Below are positions 34,186 through 42,849 of a stretch of 64,000 nt of DNA, piece after piece (the first letter of the stretch is position 1; the number at the start of each line of letters is the position of its first letter). The notes below the pieces were generated by a model. The model was given only the letters and a program-made list of their open reading frames with translations. It ran no database searches and was not told the DNA's origin. The stretch is from Granulicella aggregans (GTDB taxonomy: Bacteria; Acidobacteriota; Terriglobia; Terriglobales; Acidobacteriaceae): the NCBI RefSeq assembly GCF_014203275.1, contig NZ_JACHIP010000006.1:62001-126000 (forward strand), given 5' to 3'. The translations under genes were made by a program, and so were the position numbers.

Positions 34186-35772
34186 ATGCGTCGACTGGCA
34201 GTTGCGGTTCTAGTGGCAGGTTCCATGGCAGCACGGGCGCAGGGGCCATCGGCGGCGGCCTGTTCAGGCTTGAAGACAGCGCACTTCGCCGACACGACCA
34301 TCACCTCAGCCGACCTGGTTCCGGCGGGCCAGTTTCCGGTACCGCCTGAGGCTCAGGAGGCAATGAAGCAGGGAGCGAAGCTTCTGCCAACGCTCTGTCG
34401 GGTTGTGGCGGAGATCAAGCCGACGCCCGACTCCGATATCAAGATGGAGTTATGGATGCCGAATCAGTGGAACGGCCGGTTCCATGGCGAGGGCAACGGT
34501 GGTTTCGCAGGGGAGATTTACTACCAGAACATGTCCGCCTCGGTGAAGAGTGGCTACGCGAGCGCGGGGACGGATACCGGCCATGCGGCGAACTTCCTCG
34601 ATGCCAGTTGGGCGAAGGGGCACCCGGAGAAGATTGCGGACTTTGGCTACCGGGCAATCCACCTGATGACGGAGCGGTCGAAGGAGCTGGTTGCGGCGTA
34701 CTACGGGAAGCCGGCGAAGAAGTCCTACTTTGCGGCGTGTTCGGATGGCGGTCGCGAGGCGCTGATGGAGGCGCAGCGCTTCCCTGCCGACTACGACGGG
34801 ATTCTGGCTGGTGCTCCGGCCTACAACTGGACGGCGCTGGTGACCACGGGACTGAAGAACTCGCAGGCGCTGCTGGCGAAGCCGGAGAGCTATATTCCAG
34901 CGTCGAAGCTCAGGGCGATCAGCGCGGCTGCGCTGGCGGCTTGTGATGGGAAGAGCGGCGACGGAGTTTCGGACGGCATTCTGGCGGAGCCGGACAAATG
35001 CAAGTTCAAGCCGGAGACGCTGCTGTGCAAAGCGGGAGATTCGGATAGCTGCCTGACCGCACCGCAACTGAAGGCGCTGGAGACTATCTACGCGGGAACA
35101 GTGACGAAGGACGGGACGGAGATCTATCCGGGATACGTGATGGGGGGCGAGGCGGACGCAGGTGGCTGGGCACCTTGGATCGTAGGGGCCAAGCCAGGGC
35201 AGAGCCTGATGTATGGCTTCGCGACTGGATACTTTGGGGACATGGTCTATCCGGGACGGGCCTTCGATTTTAAGACCGCTTCCATCGATCAATCGTATGC
35301 GGATGCGCAGCAGGTGACCGCAAAGAATCTAAATGCGACCGATCCGAATCTGAAGCCGTTCTTCGCGCGAGGTGGCAAGCTGGTGCTTTATCACGGTTGG
35401 AGCGACGCCGCGATCACACCGCTCGGGACGATCGATTACTACAAGAAGGTGGTGGCGGCGACCGGGTCGGACTCGGTGAAGCTTTACATGGTGCCCGGGA
35501 TGGACCACTGCTCAGGCGGGCCGGGAGCGGACAGCTTTGTGTGGCCAAATCACGGGTCGGATGATCCCAAGAAGGATGCTTATTTGGCGTTACAGAATTG
35601 GGTCGAGGGCGGAAGCGCTCCGAGGGAGATCGTCGCAACGAAGTATGCGGGTGGGCCGGAGAGCAGCGACGTGGAGATGACGCGGCCAATCTGTCCTTAC
35701 CCCGAGGTCGCGAAGTACAAGGGGACGGGCGATACGAAGGTGGCGGAGAGCTTTGCTTGTTCTGCGAAGTAA
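34186..35772 (+). CDS. tannase/feruloyl-esterase family alpha/beta hydrolase
   Basis: A secreted protein of 528 residues. MRRLAVAVLVAGSMAARAQG is the signal peptide; AGGAG lies six bases before ATG 34186, so the open frame from 34096 is not used. WNGRFHGEGNGGFAG forms the oxyanion-side motif, YFAACSDGGREALMEAQRFP holds the nucleophile Ser flanked by Cys of the usual disulfide, and MDHCSGGPG the catalytic His with its partner Cys. The Asp is in YHGWSDAAITP. It cleaves ester bonds of plant phenolics (gallate, ferulate) outside the cytosol. Confidence 0.88.
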   Translation: MRRLAVAVLVAGSMAARAQGPSAAACSGLKTAHFADTTITSADLVPAGQFPVPPEAQEAMKQGAKLLPTLCRVVAEIKPTPDSDIKMELWMPNQWNGRFHGEGNGGFAGEIYYQNMSASVKSGYASAGTDTGHAANFLDASWAKGHPEKIADFGYRAIHLMTERSKELVAAYYGKPAKKSYFAACSDGGREALMEAQRFPADYDGILAGAPAYNWTALVTTGLKNSQALLAKPESYIPASKLRAISAAALAACDGKSGDGVSDGILAEPDKCKFKPETLLCKAGDSDSCLTAPQLKALETIYAGTVTKDGTEIYPGYVMGGEADAGGWAPWIVGAKPGQSLMYGFATGYFGDMVYPGRAFDFKTASIDQSYADAQQVTAKNLNATDPNLKPFFARGGKLVLYHGWSDAAITPLGTIDYYKKVVAATGSDSVKLYMVPGMDHCSGGPGADSFVWPNHGSDDPKKDAYLALQNWVEGGSAPREIVATKYAGGPESSDVEMTRPICPYPEVAKYKGTGDTKVAESFACSAK

Positions 35773-35825
35773 GTTGCGGGGCAAGGTGTTTGACGGGCGG
35801 TTTTGTTTGATGGCCTACAGTGCGG

Positions 35826-37172
35826 CTAAGCCAGGGTGACCGCGTCCAGATTGGCGTTGACGCCTTCTACACGGTTTTTGCCGTTTTCGCGGGCCTGGCG
35901 CAGCGCGGTTTCGGCGGCGGCGATGAGGGCGTCAGGGCGAGAATGTTCGGTGGGAACCATGGCGGCCCAGCCTACTGAGACCGTAACGCGCTCGAAGGGG
36001 CTCAACTCGTGCGGCCACTCCTGGGCTGCTATCTCGGCGCGGAACTCTTCGGCGATGCGCTCGACGGCTTCGCCGGATGCGCCGGGGAGCAGAACCGTGA
36101 ACCTGCCACCGTCATAGCGGGAGATCAGGTCGTAAGCGCGGTGGGGCTGGTCGGACATGCGGGCAGCGACCAGGCGAAGGCATTCGTCGCCAGCCTGGGG
36201 GCCATAGTGCTGATTGAAGAGATCGAAGTCGTCGACATCGACCATAAGCAGAGCGACGTGCTTGGGGTCGCGGGTGGCGCGCTGCCACTCGCGGTCGAGC
36301 ACCAGGTCGAAGCGCTTGCGGTTGGGCACGCCGGTGAGGCGGTCAAGCGATTTGAGCTTATCGAGTTCACCGTGGGCGTCGGCGAGGCGGTCCTCCACGT
36401 AATGCTTGCCCGCGAGGGTGACACTCAGGGGAAGGATGACGAGGATAGCCAAGGCGAAGTACGTCTGGGGGGCAGCAGCGGGACCATGAAACTGAAGGGT
36501 CCACAGTGCGGCAGCTACGGTGCTGAGAGCTGTAGACAGGACGGCAGCGCGGAGTCCGAGCCGGAAGGCGATGATAACGAGGATCGCAACCGGAACCAGG
36601 AGCAGGAGCGGTGAGGCGCCAGCCTGGAAGACGAGCCAGGTGCTGCTGCCGGAGATGGCGAAGAGAGCGAGTGTCTGCGGCAGCGCACGGAGACGGAAGA
36701 GCCTATAGGTCTCGCTGTTGAGCAGGACGAGTACAAGCGAGGTCGCGAGCGCGATGCCGAGGGCTTCGGCCAGAGCGACGATACGGACCCGGGCCCAGAA
36801 GTTTAGCGAGGCTTCAGCGACGCTGCCGGCAGTTCCCGGAACTTGACGAGCAACGGTGAGGGCCATCAACAGCGGCCCGCCGATCATGGCGTAGAAGAGG
36901 AAGGCGGGGAGAAGGCGTCGCTCCTGCAGCCACTGTTTGAGGTTGCGGAAGGGCGGCAGGGTGAAGGCGGCGATGCCGACTTCCGCGAGGTTGCCGAGGA
37001 TCTCAAGAGAGGTAAAGTGCGGTCCGCCGGAAAACGCCTTCGCTCCTTGCGAGAGAGCGACGGCGTAGCCAAGCACGATCCAGGGCCAGAGCTTGCGACG
37101 CGTCATCAGCAGCAAGGCAAGGACGACACCATTCTGCGGCGTGCAGATGGCCCATCCATTGACGGAGGGCAT
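35826..37172 (-). CDS. MASE1-GGDEF protein with degenerate GGDEF motif (N-terminus uncertain)
   Basis: At least 448 residues. The N-terminal half has six or more membrane helices of the MASE1 sensory type (AICTPQNGVVLALLL, RRKLWPWIVLGYAVAL). The C-terminal half is a diguanylate-cyclase domain: LDRLTGVPNRKRFD, VALLMVDVDDFDLFNQHYG (metal Asp) and VTVSVGWAAM. The signature is YDGGRF rather than GGDEF/GGEEF, so cyclic-di-GMP synthesis is doubtful and it may bind GTP or signal by contact. The frame stays open to 37448 and encodes one more membrane helix, without any ATG, GTG or TTG before 37172, so the true start is upstream with a non-standard codon, or an error hides it. Confidence 0.78.
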   Translation of the reverse strand: MPSVNGWAICTPQNGVVLALLLMTRRKLWPWIVLGYAVALSQGAKAFSGGPHFTSLEILGNLAEVGIAAFTLPPFRNLKQWLQERRLLPAFLFYAMIGGPLLMALTVARQVPGTAGSVAEASLNFWARVRIVALAEALGIALATSLVLVLLNSETYRLFRLRALPQTLALFAISGSSTWLVFQAGASPLLLLVPVAILVIIAFRLGLRAAVLSTALSTVAAALWTLQFHGPAAAPQTYFALAILVILPLSVTLAGKHYVEDRLADAHGELDKLKSLDRLTGVPNRKRFDLVLDREWQRATRDPKHVALLMVDVDDFDLFNQHYGPQAGDECLRLVAARMSDQPHRAYDLISRYDGGRFTVLLPGASGEAVERIAEEFRAEIAAQEWPHELSPFERVTVSVGWAAMVPTEHSRPDALIAAAETALRQARENGKNRVEGVNANLDAVTLA

Positions 37173-37448
37173 GGCGAAGGTGTTGAAGGCGGCGATAATG
37201 GTGATGAGAACAGCGGTCGCTACGGCCAGACAGAATCCACCGGTGACCGGATGCCAATCAAAGTAGTTGCGGGTGCGCAGGGCGAGGCTCGCCAGACCGG
37301 TGCCACGCGCTTTGCGCGAGGTCCGGCCTACCTGGTTGGGCTGTACCGAGATGTGCTCAGACGTAGCGATGGTGTGGTTCCCCCGGACTCTCCAGCTCGA
37401 CCAGGGTGCTCTGGGGGTCGTAGCTCTTGGGTGCCAGCTAGCAGCAGG
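37173..37448 (-). other. probable in-frame N-terminal extension of the MASE1-GGDEF gene
   Basis: The gap to recQ (37173-37571) is mostly this open frame. Ninety-two sense codons follow an in-frame TAG at 37449-37451. The last 30 encode NYFDWHPVTGGFCLAVATAV and LITIIAAFNTFA, a hydrophobic helix fitting the first MASE1 segment. CTG and ATC codons are the only near-starts. From 37452 to 37571 nothing but recQ upstream sequence was seen. Confidence 0.5.
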
Positions 37449-37571
37449 CTAAGTTCGCTCCCCTGAACGGGCAATGCCCCGATAGGGGTATGCGTTCATG
37501 ATGCTGGAACTTTGCAACCCGACTGAACACCTTACACGATACGAAGAGCATGCGAAACTGGATGCTGCCCC

Positions 37572-40025
37572 ATGGACCTGGAAAGACTGCTGCACGTTAC
37601 CTTCGGATTCCCTGCCTTCCGCGCCAACCAGGAAGCGGTGTGCCGCTCCGCGACAGAGGGCCGGGACGTGCTGCTTGTAATGCCCACGGGTGCCGGGAAG
37701 TCGCTTTGCTATCAGCTTCCGGCTATTGCGCGCGGTGGGACGGCGCTGGTGATCTCGCCGCTGATTGCGCTGATGGACGATCAGGCCTCGAAGCTGACTG
37801 CGGCGGGGCTGAAGGTGGCGCGCATTCACTCCGGGCTCGATCGGGAACAGTCCCGGCAGGCTTGCCGGGATTATCTGGATGGGACGCTGCAGTTTCTGTT
37901 TATCGCGCCGGAGCGGATGCGGGTGCCAGGATTCCCGGAGATGCTGGCGAAACGCAAGCCCGCGCTGATTGCGATCGATGAGGCGCACTGTATCTCAGCA
38001 TGGGGCCACGATTTTCGGCCGGATTACCGAACGCTGGGAGACTATCTACCTTCGCTACGGCCAGCGCCGATCATTGCTCTGACCGCTACTGCGACACCCA
38101 CCGTCCAGAAGGACATTGTGGCGCAGCTTCAGTTGCGACAGCCGGAGCTCTTCATTCATGGATTCCGTCGCAACAACCTGCACGTAGAAGTTGTGGAGAT
38201 GTCGAAGCCGCGGCGGAGCGAGTTCACGGTAAAGATGCTCTCGAAGCCGGAGAACCGGCCTGCGATTGTGTATGCGCCGTCGCGGAAGGCCGCCGACGAG
38301 CTTGCCGGGATGCTGGGTGGAAAGGCGGCGGCGTATCACGCGGGGCTCGAGGCAAGCGTGCGGGAGCGAGTGCAGAGGCACTTCCAGTCGGGAAAGCTGG
38401 AGGTGGTAGTCGCGACGATTGCGTTCGGCATGGGGATCGACAAGGCAGACGTGAGAACCGTCGTCCATATCGCACTGCCAGCGTCGGTGGAGGCTTATTA
38501 CCAGGAGATTGGACGCGCGGGACGAGATGGACAGCCGAGCCGGACGGTGCTGCTTCACTCTTTTGTAGACCGCAAGATTCATGACGGGTTTCTGGAGCGC
38601 GACTATCCGCCGGTAACGGACCTGGCGCGAGTTGCGAAGGTATTGACGAATGAGTTCGAGATGCCGGACGTTCTGTGCGGAAAGCTGCGGATGAGCCGGG
38701 ACATCTTTGCGAAGTGCGTCGAGAAACTCGTCGGGCAGGGTGCAGCACAGATCGATATGGCCGGGAATGTGCGGTACTCGCCCGCATCACCCGAGCCGGC
38801 GGCATGGATGACCGGGTATGCGAGGCAAGTGGAGTTTCGCCAGTCGCAGATTGACCGGATGGCGCAGTTCGCGGATACGCAGCAGTGCCGGATGTCGGCC
38901 CTGGTACGGCACTTTGGCGACACTGCCGACGGAATGAAGCCCTGCGGGTACTGCGACTTCTGCGCTCCCGAAATGGCGACAGCACAGACCTTTCGAGAGC
39001 CTGACGCGGGAGAAGAGCGACATCTTCGGGCAATTCTGCAGGCGCTGGCGAGCGGCCAGCCGAAGGCTACAGGGCGGCTACACACGGATCTTGCCCTGGG
39101 CCCGGATCGGCGGGTCTTCGATGGGTATCTCGATGCGCTTTCGCGGGCGGGGCTGGTTTCGATCTCGCAAGACACATTCACAAACGCGGAAGGCACGGTC
39201 ATCAACTACAAGCGCGCGACGCTGACCGGCGAGGGCCGCGAGCATACTGGCGGCGCTCGCATACCGCTGCAGGTGATGTTGAAGGATGCGGAGACTCCCT
39301 CAGCAGGTTCAGGCAGGGCGAAGAAGAATGGTGGAGCTTCGCGGAGCAGCGGCGCGAAGGCGAGTGGCAAGGCCGAGCGTGATGAGGCTGCGGCCTCGTA
39401 TTCTCCGGGACAGAAGGCGGTTGAGGCAAAGCTGCGGGAGTGGCGTAAGTCCGAGGCCGCGAAGACGGGCAAGCCGAGCTTCATCATCTTCTCCGACAGC
39501 GTGCTTCATGCGCTGGTGGTGGCGCAGCCGAGGAGCATCGGTGGATTGCTGACGGTGAGCGGGATTGGGCCGGAGAAGGCAGACCGGTATGGCGCGGCGA
39601 TCGTCGCGCTGATGACCGGAGCGGAGGTGCCGGGTGACTTCGGGGAGCCGGTCAAGGCTTCGAAGGCCAGGCCGGCAAAGGCGAAGTCTGCGTCGACTTT
39701 GTTTACATCCGCGCGGGAGCCCCGGGCAGTCGAATCAAGGCCGGTTGAAGTTGGCGTGCAGCGTAAGCGTGCGGCCGAGGCGGAGCCAGCGGAGTCACTG
39801 ACAGCAGAGCAGCAGGCGCTAGACCATCGCCTGCGGGAGTGGCGGAAGGTGGAGTCGGAGAGGCTGGGGTTGCCGCAGTTCTTCGTGCTGGGGTCGTCGG
39901 CGCTGAGGAGTATCGTTCTGGAACGTCCGCGAAATCTGGGCCAACTGGAGAAAATTGAAGGCATGGGGCGCGAGAAGATAGAGAAGTACGGCGTGGGTAT
40001 TCTGGAAGTCTGTTCCACGCAGTGA
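37572..40025 (+). CDS. recQ: ATP-dependent DNA helicase RecQ with two HRDC domains
   Basis: A product of 817 residues. Helicase motifs: FRANQEAVC (motif 0), LLVMPTGAGKSLCYQLP (Walker A), AIDEAHCISAWGHDFRPDY (motif II plus aromatic loop), ALTATATP, then ATIAFGMGIDKADVR and QEIGRAGRDG. Zinc Cys are in QQCRMS and PCGYCDFC, followed by a winged helix. Two HRDC modules follow at about residues 609-685 and 741-812, separated by an Ala/Lys/Pro linker; most RecQ have one. It unwinds DNA 3' to 5' in recombination repair. No clear ribosome site precedes ATG 37572. Confidence 0.93.
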   Translation: MDLERLLHVTFGFPAFRANQEAVCRSATEGRDVLLVMPTGAGKSLCYQLPAIARGGTALVISPLIALMDDQASKLTAAGLKVARIHSGLDREQSRQACRDYLDGTLQFLFIAPERMRVPGFPEMLAKRKPALIAIDEAHCISAWGHDFRPDYRTLGDYLPSLRPAPIIALTATATPTVQKDIVAQLQLRQPELFIHGFRRNNLHVEVVEMSKPRRSEFTVKMLSKPENRPAIVYAPSRKAADELAGMLGGKAAAYHAGLEASVRERVQRHFQSGKLEVVVATIAFGMGIDKADVRTVVHIALPASVEAYYQEIGRAGRDGQPSRTVLLHSFVDRKIHDGFLERDYPPVTDLARVAKVLTNEFEMPDVLCGKLRMSRDIFAKCVEKLVGQGAAQIDMAGNVRYSPASPEPAAWMTGYARQVEFRQSQIDRMAQFADTQQCRMSALVRHFGDTADGMKPCGYCDFCAPEMATAQTFREPDAGEERHLRAILQALASGQPKATGRLHTDLALGPDRRVFDGYLDALSRAGLVSISQDTFTNAEGTVINYKRATLTGEGREHTGGARIPLQVMLKDAETPSAGSGRAKKNGGASRSSGAKASGKAERDEAAASYSPGQKAVEAKLREWRKSEAAKTGKPSFIIFSDSVLHALVVAQPRSIGGLLTVSGIGPEKADRYGAAIVALMTGAEVPGDFGEPVKASKARPAKAKSASTLFTSAREPRAVESRPVEVGVQRKRAAEAEPAESLTAEQQALDHRLREWRKVESERLGLPQFFVLGSSALRSIVLERPRNLGQLEKIEGMGREKIEKYGVGILEVCSTQ

Positions 40026-40522
40026 AGAGGGGACATTTGAGCGAAGTGCAGACCAATCCGTTGCCCGGCCAGCCTGAGCATCCACCCACGATCGATGAAC
40101 AGGCGGGGCATTGCTTTGGCTGCGGGCCGGGGAATCCGCAGGGGTTGCAGCTAACGTTCATCCTGGACAATGAGGCGCATACAGCGACAGCTCAGGTGAA
40201 CCTGACTCGGCTGCATGAGGGAGCGCCGGGGTACATCCACGGCGGAATTATCGCAACGTTGATGGATGAGGCGATGAGCAAGCTGAACCGGCCGTTCGGG
40301 GTGCTGGCGATGACGCGGCATCTTGAGGTCGATTATCTGCGGCCTTCGCCAGTTGGGCAGGATCTGATTTTGACCGGGCGGCATCTACGGCGGGACGGGC
40401 GGAAGTTCTTTCACCAGGCGGAGCTTGCGATGCCCGATGGGACGGTATTGGCGACTGGGAAAGGCCTGTTTATTGCACTCGATCCAAAGCTGGTGGAGAG
40501 GGCATTGCGTTCCGTGGACTGA
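40022..40522 (+). CDS. PaaI-type hotdog thioesterase
   Basis: A product of 166 residues. AGHCFGCGPGNPQGLQLTF and GYIHGGIIATLMDEAMSKL are the 4HBT/PaaI hotdog motifs, with GG on the central helix and Asp as likely catalytic acid. It hydrolyses acyl- or aryl-CoA thioesters. GTG 40022 overlaps the recQ stop (GTGA), suggesting coupling; TTG 40037, with AGAGGGG four bases upstream, is an equally good start. Confidence 0.85.
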   Translation: MKRGHLSEVQTNPLPGQPEHPPTIDEQAGHCFGCGPGNPQGLQLTFILDNEAHTATAQVNLTRLHEGAPGYIHGGIIATLMDEAMSKLNRPFGVLAMTRHLEVDYLRPSPVGQDLILTGRHLRRDGRKFFHQAELAMPDGTVLATGKGLFIALDPKLVERALRSVD

Positions 40523-40601
40523 GTGAGGCGGAAGAGGTTCGGGTCAAGAGCGTTTTCGGTTCACCGCACACAGGCTTGACGCCACTCCCAACACCCTGCC
40601 C

Positions 40602-41324
40602 TCAGCTCTTCTCCCAATACCCCTGGTCTTCGAGAAAGTACTCTTCATCCCAGGTGTGAAGCATGGTCTTGAAGAACATCCAGCACATCTTCGCGTGGCC
40701 CAGCTTGCGGAAGCGGCGGTTGGTGGTCAATACCCGGCCACGGACGATGCGGAAGCGATTGCGCTTGACGCGCTTCGAGAGCAGGTAGTCTTCGGCGAAG
40801 AGGGCGTGCTCATTGAAGCCGCCGAGCCGCCAGAAGGCCTCGCGCTCGAAGAGCATGAACATGCCTGTAGCGAAGGGCTTCCAGCGTGCGCCGATGTACT
40901 GCATGACATTGCTGCCGGCGTAGAGAAGATCGTCGAAGAAACCTCCCTGGCGGCAGCCGATGCTGACGGTGGAGAGATGCAGATCGCGGCGGCGCATGGT
41001 GCCCATGGCGCGACGGAGGAGGGTGACGTCAGCGAGTTCAACGTCCGCGTCGAGGAAGAGGACGTACCTGGTGCAAGCGAGCTTGGCTCCAGCGTTGCGT
41101 CCGACGGACGGCAGCCCGCCGGGAACGACTTCGACCCGGAGGCGGTCGCGGAAGGACAGCGCGGCGGCGATGGTGCCGTCGGTCGATCCGGCGTCGGCGA
41201 CCAGGATGCGGGTCTCGGAGATGCCTTCATAATCCTGCCGAGCAAGCGAGGCGAGGAGCTTGGGAAGCATGGTGACTTCGTTCTTCGCCGGGATGACGAT
41301 CGTCAGTTCAGGGTTCAAGCACAC
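40602..41324 (-). CDS. glycosyltransferase family 2
   Basis: A product of 240 residues. LTIVIPAKNEVTMLPKLL starts the GT-A fold, LVADAGSTDGT binds the nucleotide, VLFLDADVELAD is the DxD metal motif, and FNEHALFAEDYLLSKRV the ED acid/base region. The C-terminus has one weak hydrophobic part. It adds a sugar to a lipid, protein or polysaccharide; acceptor unknown. Starts GTG 41324 or TTG 41318 are both possible (GAGGTG before the latter). Confidence 0.85.
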   Translation of the reverse strand: MCLNPELTIVIPAKNEVTMLPKLLASLARQDYEGISETRILVADAGSTDGTIAAALSFRDRLRVEVVPGGLPSVGRNAGAKLACTRYVLFLDADVELADVTLLRRAMGTMRRRDLHLSTVSIGCRQGGFFDDLLYAGSNVMQYIGARWKPFATGMFMLFEREAFWRLGGFNEHALFAEDYLLSKRVKRNRFRIVRGRVLTTNRRFRKLGHAKMCWMFFKTMLHTWDEEYFLEDQGYWEKS

Positions 41325-41543
41325 CTCGCGTCGGACATAGGCCCGCTAACGTAAGTCTGCTCTGCGCCCAGCATTTGGTGCATAAACAGGTGTTGAATTT
41401 TTGTTGTGACCGGAAGGCTGGACATAGAAGAGTAACGAGCCAGCGTTTTCGGGATTTGCAGGGGATAAAACTGCTACTCTTAACGCTCAGGATTTGACTG
41501 CGCATTGGCCCGACATCGCCAGCGCACCGTAAGGAGAAACACC

Positions 41544-42557
41544 ATGGCAGAACCCACCAACAACGGCAGCTTTTCTACTCCATCCCTTCGCTTGAAGACC
41601 GGCCTGGCCGAGATGCTGAAGGGCGGTGTGATCATGGACGTGATGAACGTCGAGCAGGCGCGGATCGCCGAAGAGGCAGGAGCGGTGGCGGTAATGGCGC
41701 TCGAGCGCGTTCCGGCGATGATTCGCGCGGAAGGCGGCGTGGCCCGCATGGCGTCGCCGAAGCTGATCAAGCAGATCATGGCCGCGGTGACCGTCCCGGT
41801 CATGGCAAAGGCGCGTATCGGCCACTTCGCCGAGGCCCAGGTTCTGCAGCACCTGGGAGTCGACTTTATCGACGAGTCCGAAGTGCTGACCCCCGCCGAT
41901 GAGACCCACCATATCGACAAGCACGCGTTTACGACGCCGTTCGTATGCGGGGCGAAAGACCTGGGCGAGGCGCTGCGCCGGATCGCAGAGGGCGCTGCCA
42001 TGATTCGGACCAAGGGCGAGCCCGGGACGGGCGACGTCGTTCACGCGGTGCGGCACATGCGGCAGATCATCAAGGAGATCAAGGGCCTCACCGTTCTGGA
42101 CGAGCAGGAGCTTTACGCCGCTGCCAAGGAGCTGCGCGCTCCGTATGAGCTGGTGCGGATGGTGGCGAAGACCGGCAAACTGCCGGTGCCGAACTTCTCG
42201 GCCGGCGGCATTGCGACGCCTTCGGATGCGGCATTGATGATGCAGCTGGGCGCGGAGACGGTGTTTGTGGGCTCGGGCATCTTTATGAAGGGCCGTGCGA
42301 CCCCGCTCGAAGTCGATCTCTGGACCGCCGAGGATGCGCATGTTGGCCTTTGCACTTCGAAGCAGGTCGGCGAGGCGCGGAACCCCGAGGACCGCGAGGA
42401 GGCTGTCTCCCGTGCGAAGGCGATCGTGCTGGCGGCGACACACTTTGCCGATCCGGCAATTGTTTCAGAGGCTTCAGAAGCGGTGCTGGGATCCATGAAG
42501 GGCCTTGCGGTTTCGAGCATTCCGGCGGAGGAAATGATGCAGGACCGCGGCTGGTAG
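41544..42557 (+). CDS. pdxS: pyridoxal 5'-phosphate synthase subunit PdxS, with an insertion
   Basis: A product of 337 residues; ATG 41544 has AAGGAG seven bases upstream. [39 protein letters not shown]-like [13 protein letters not shown], and [29 protein letters not shown] are all standard PdxS, with the two catalytic Lys in MAKAR and RTKGE. It builds PLP from ribose-5-phosphate, glyceraldehyde-3-phosphate and PdxT-supplied ammonia. Residues about 248-279 (between VGSGIF and NPEDREEAV) are extra relative to the usual 290-residue enzyme. pdxT lies 2.3 kb downstream. Confidence 0.93.
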   Translation: MAEPTNNGSFSTPSLRLKTGLAEMLKGGVIMDVMNVEQARIAEEAGAVAVMALERVPAMIRAEGGVARMASPKLIKQIMAAVTVPVMAKARIGHFAEAQVLQHLGVDFIDESEVLTPADETHHIDKHAFTTPFVCGAKDLGEALRRIAEGAAMIRTKGEPGTGDVVHAVRHMRQIIKEIKGLTVLDEQELYAAAKELRAPYELVRMVAKTGKLPVPNFSAGGIATPSDAALMMQLGAETVFVGSGIFMKGRATPLEVDLWTAEDAHVGLCTSKQVGEARNPEDREEAVSRAKAIVLAATHFADPAIVSEASEAVLGSMKGLAVSSIPAEEMMQDRGW

Positions 42558-42586
42558 AGCGCTAGTCTTTAGACAAAATAGCGATG

Positions 42587-42634
42587 CCCGGCACCAGTCG
42601 CGGATGAATGCGACGGGGCCGGGTTTTCTTTTTA
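42587..42634 (+). terminator. intrinsic terminator after pdxS
   Basis: CCCGGC (42587-42592) and GCCGGG (42618-42623) enclose an inner GTCGC/GCGAC stem; TTTTCTTTTT follows. It lies 30 bases past the pdxS stop, so pdxS is transcribed apart from the cupin-like gene. Confidence 0.85.
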
Positions 42635-42712
42635 CTTTCGAGCGGTTTGTCGAATTCCGCAAAACGGTGGTTACTATCGAAAACTTCCGTGTATCGTGCA
42701 ACCTTTCTCTCG

Positions 42713-42741
42713 TTGATCGACAACAACGGTGATGCTATACA
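42713..42741 (+). promoter_or_regulatory. sigma-70-type promoter of the second cupin-like gene
   Basis: TTGATC (42713-42718), a 17-base spacer and TATACA (42736-42741). Transcription would start near 42749, giving a leader of about 100 bases before the AGGAG and ATG 42850, so this gene, unlike many in the window, is not leaderless. Confidence 0.55.
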
Positions 42742-42849
42742 AGTGACACTCGGCGGACATGTGCGAAATTGCGCTACCTCGCACGATGCAGATACTTCGA
42801 AGTTCGTCCCGGCCCAGGATTCGAGAATACCTCCAGGAGCTTTCTTTTG

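Noticed and set aside
37387-37440. Short minus-strand peptide LAPKSYDPQSTLVELESPGE with a natural look
   Set aside because: An in-frame TAG lies just upstream and a TGA soon after; too short and no start codon.
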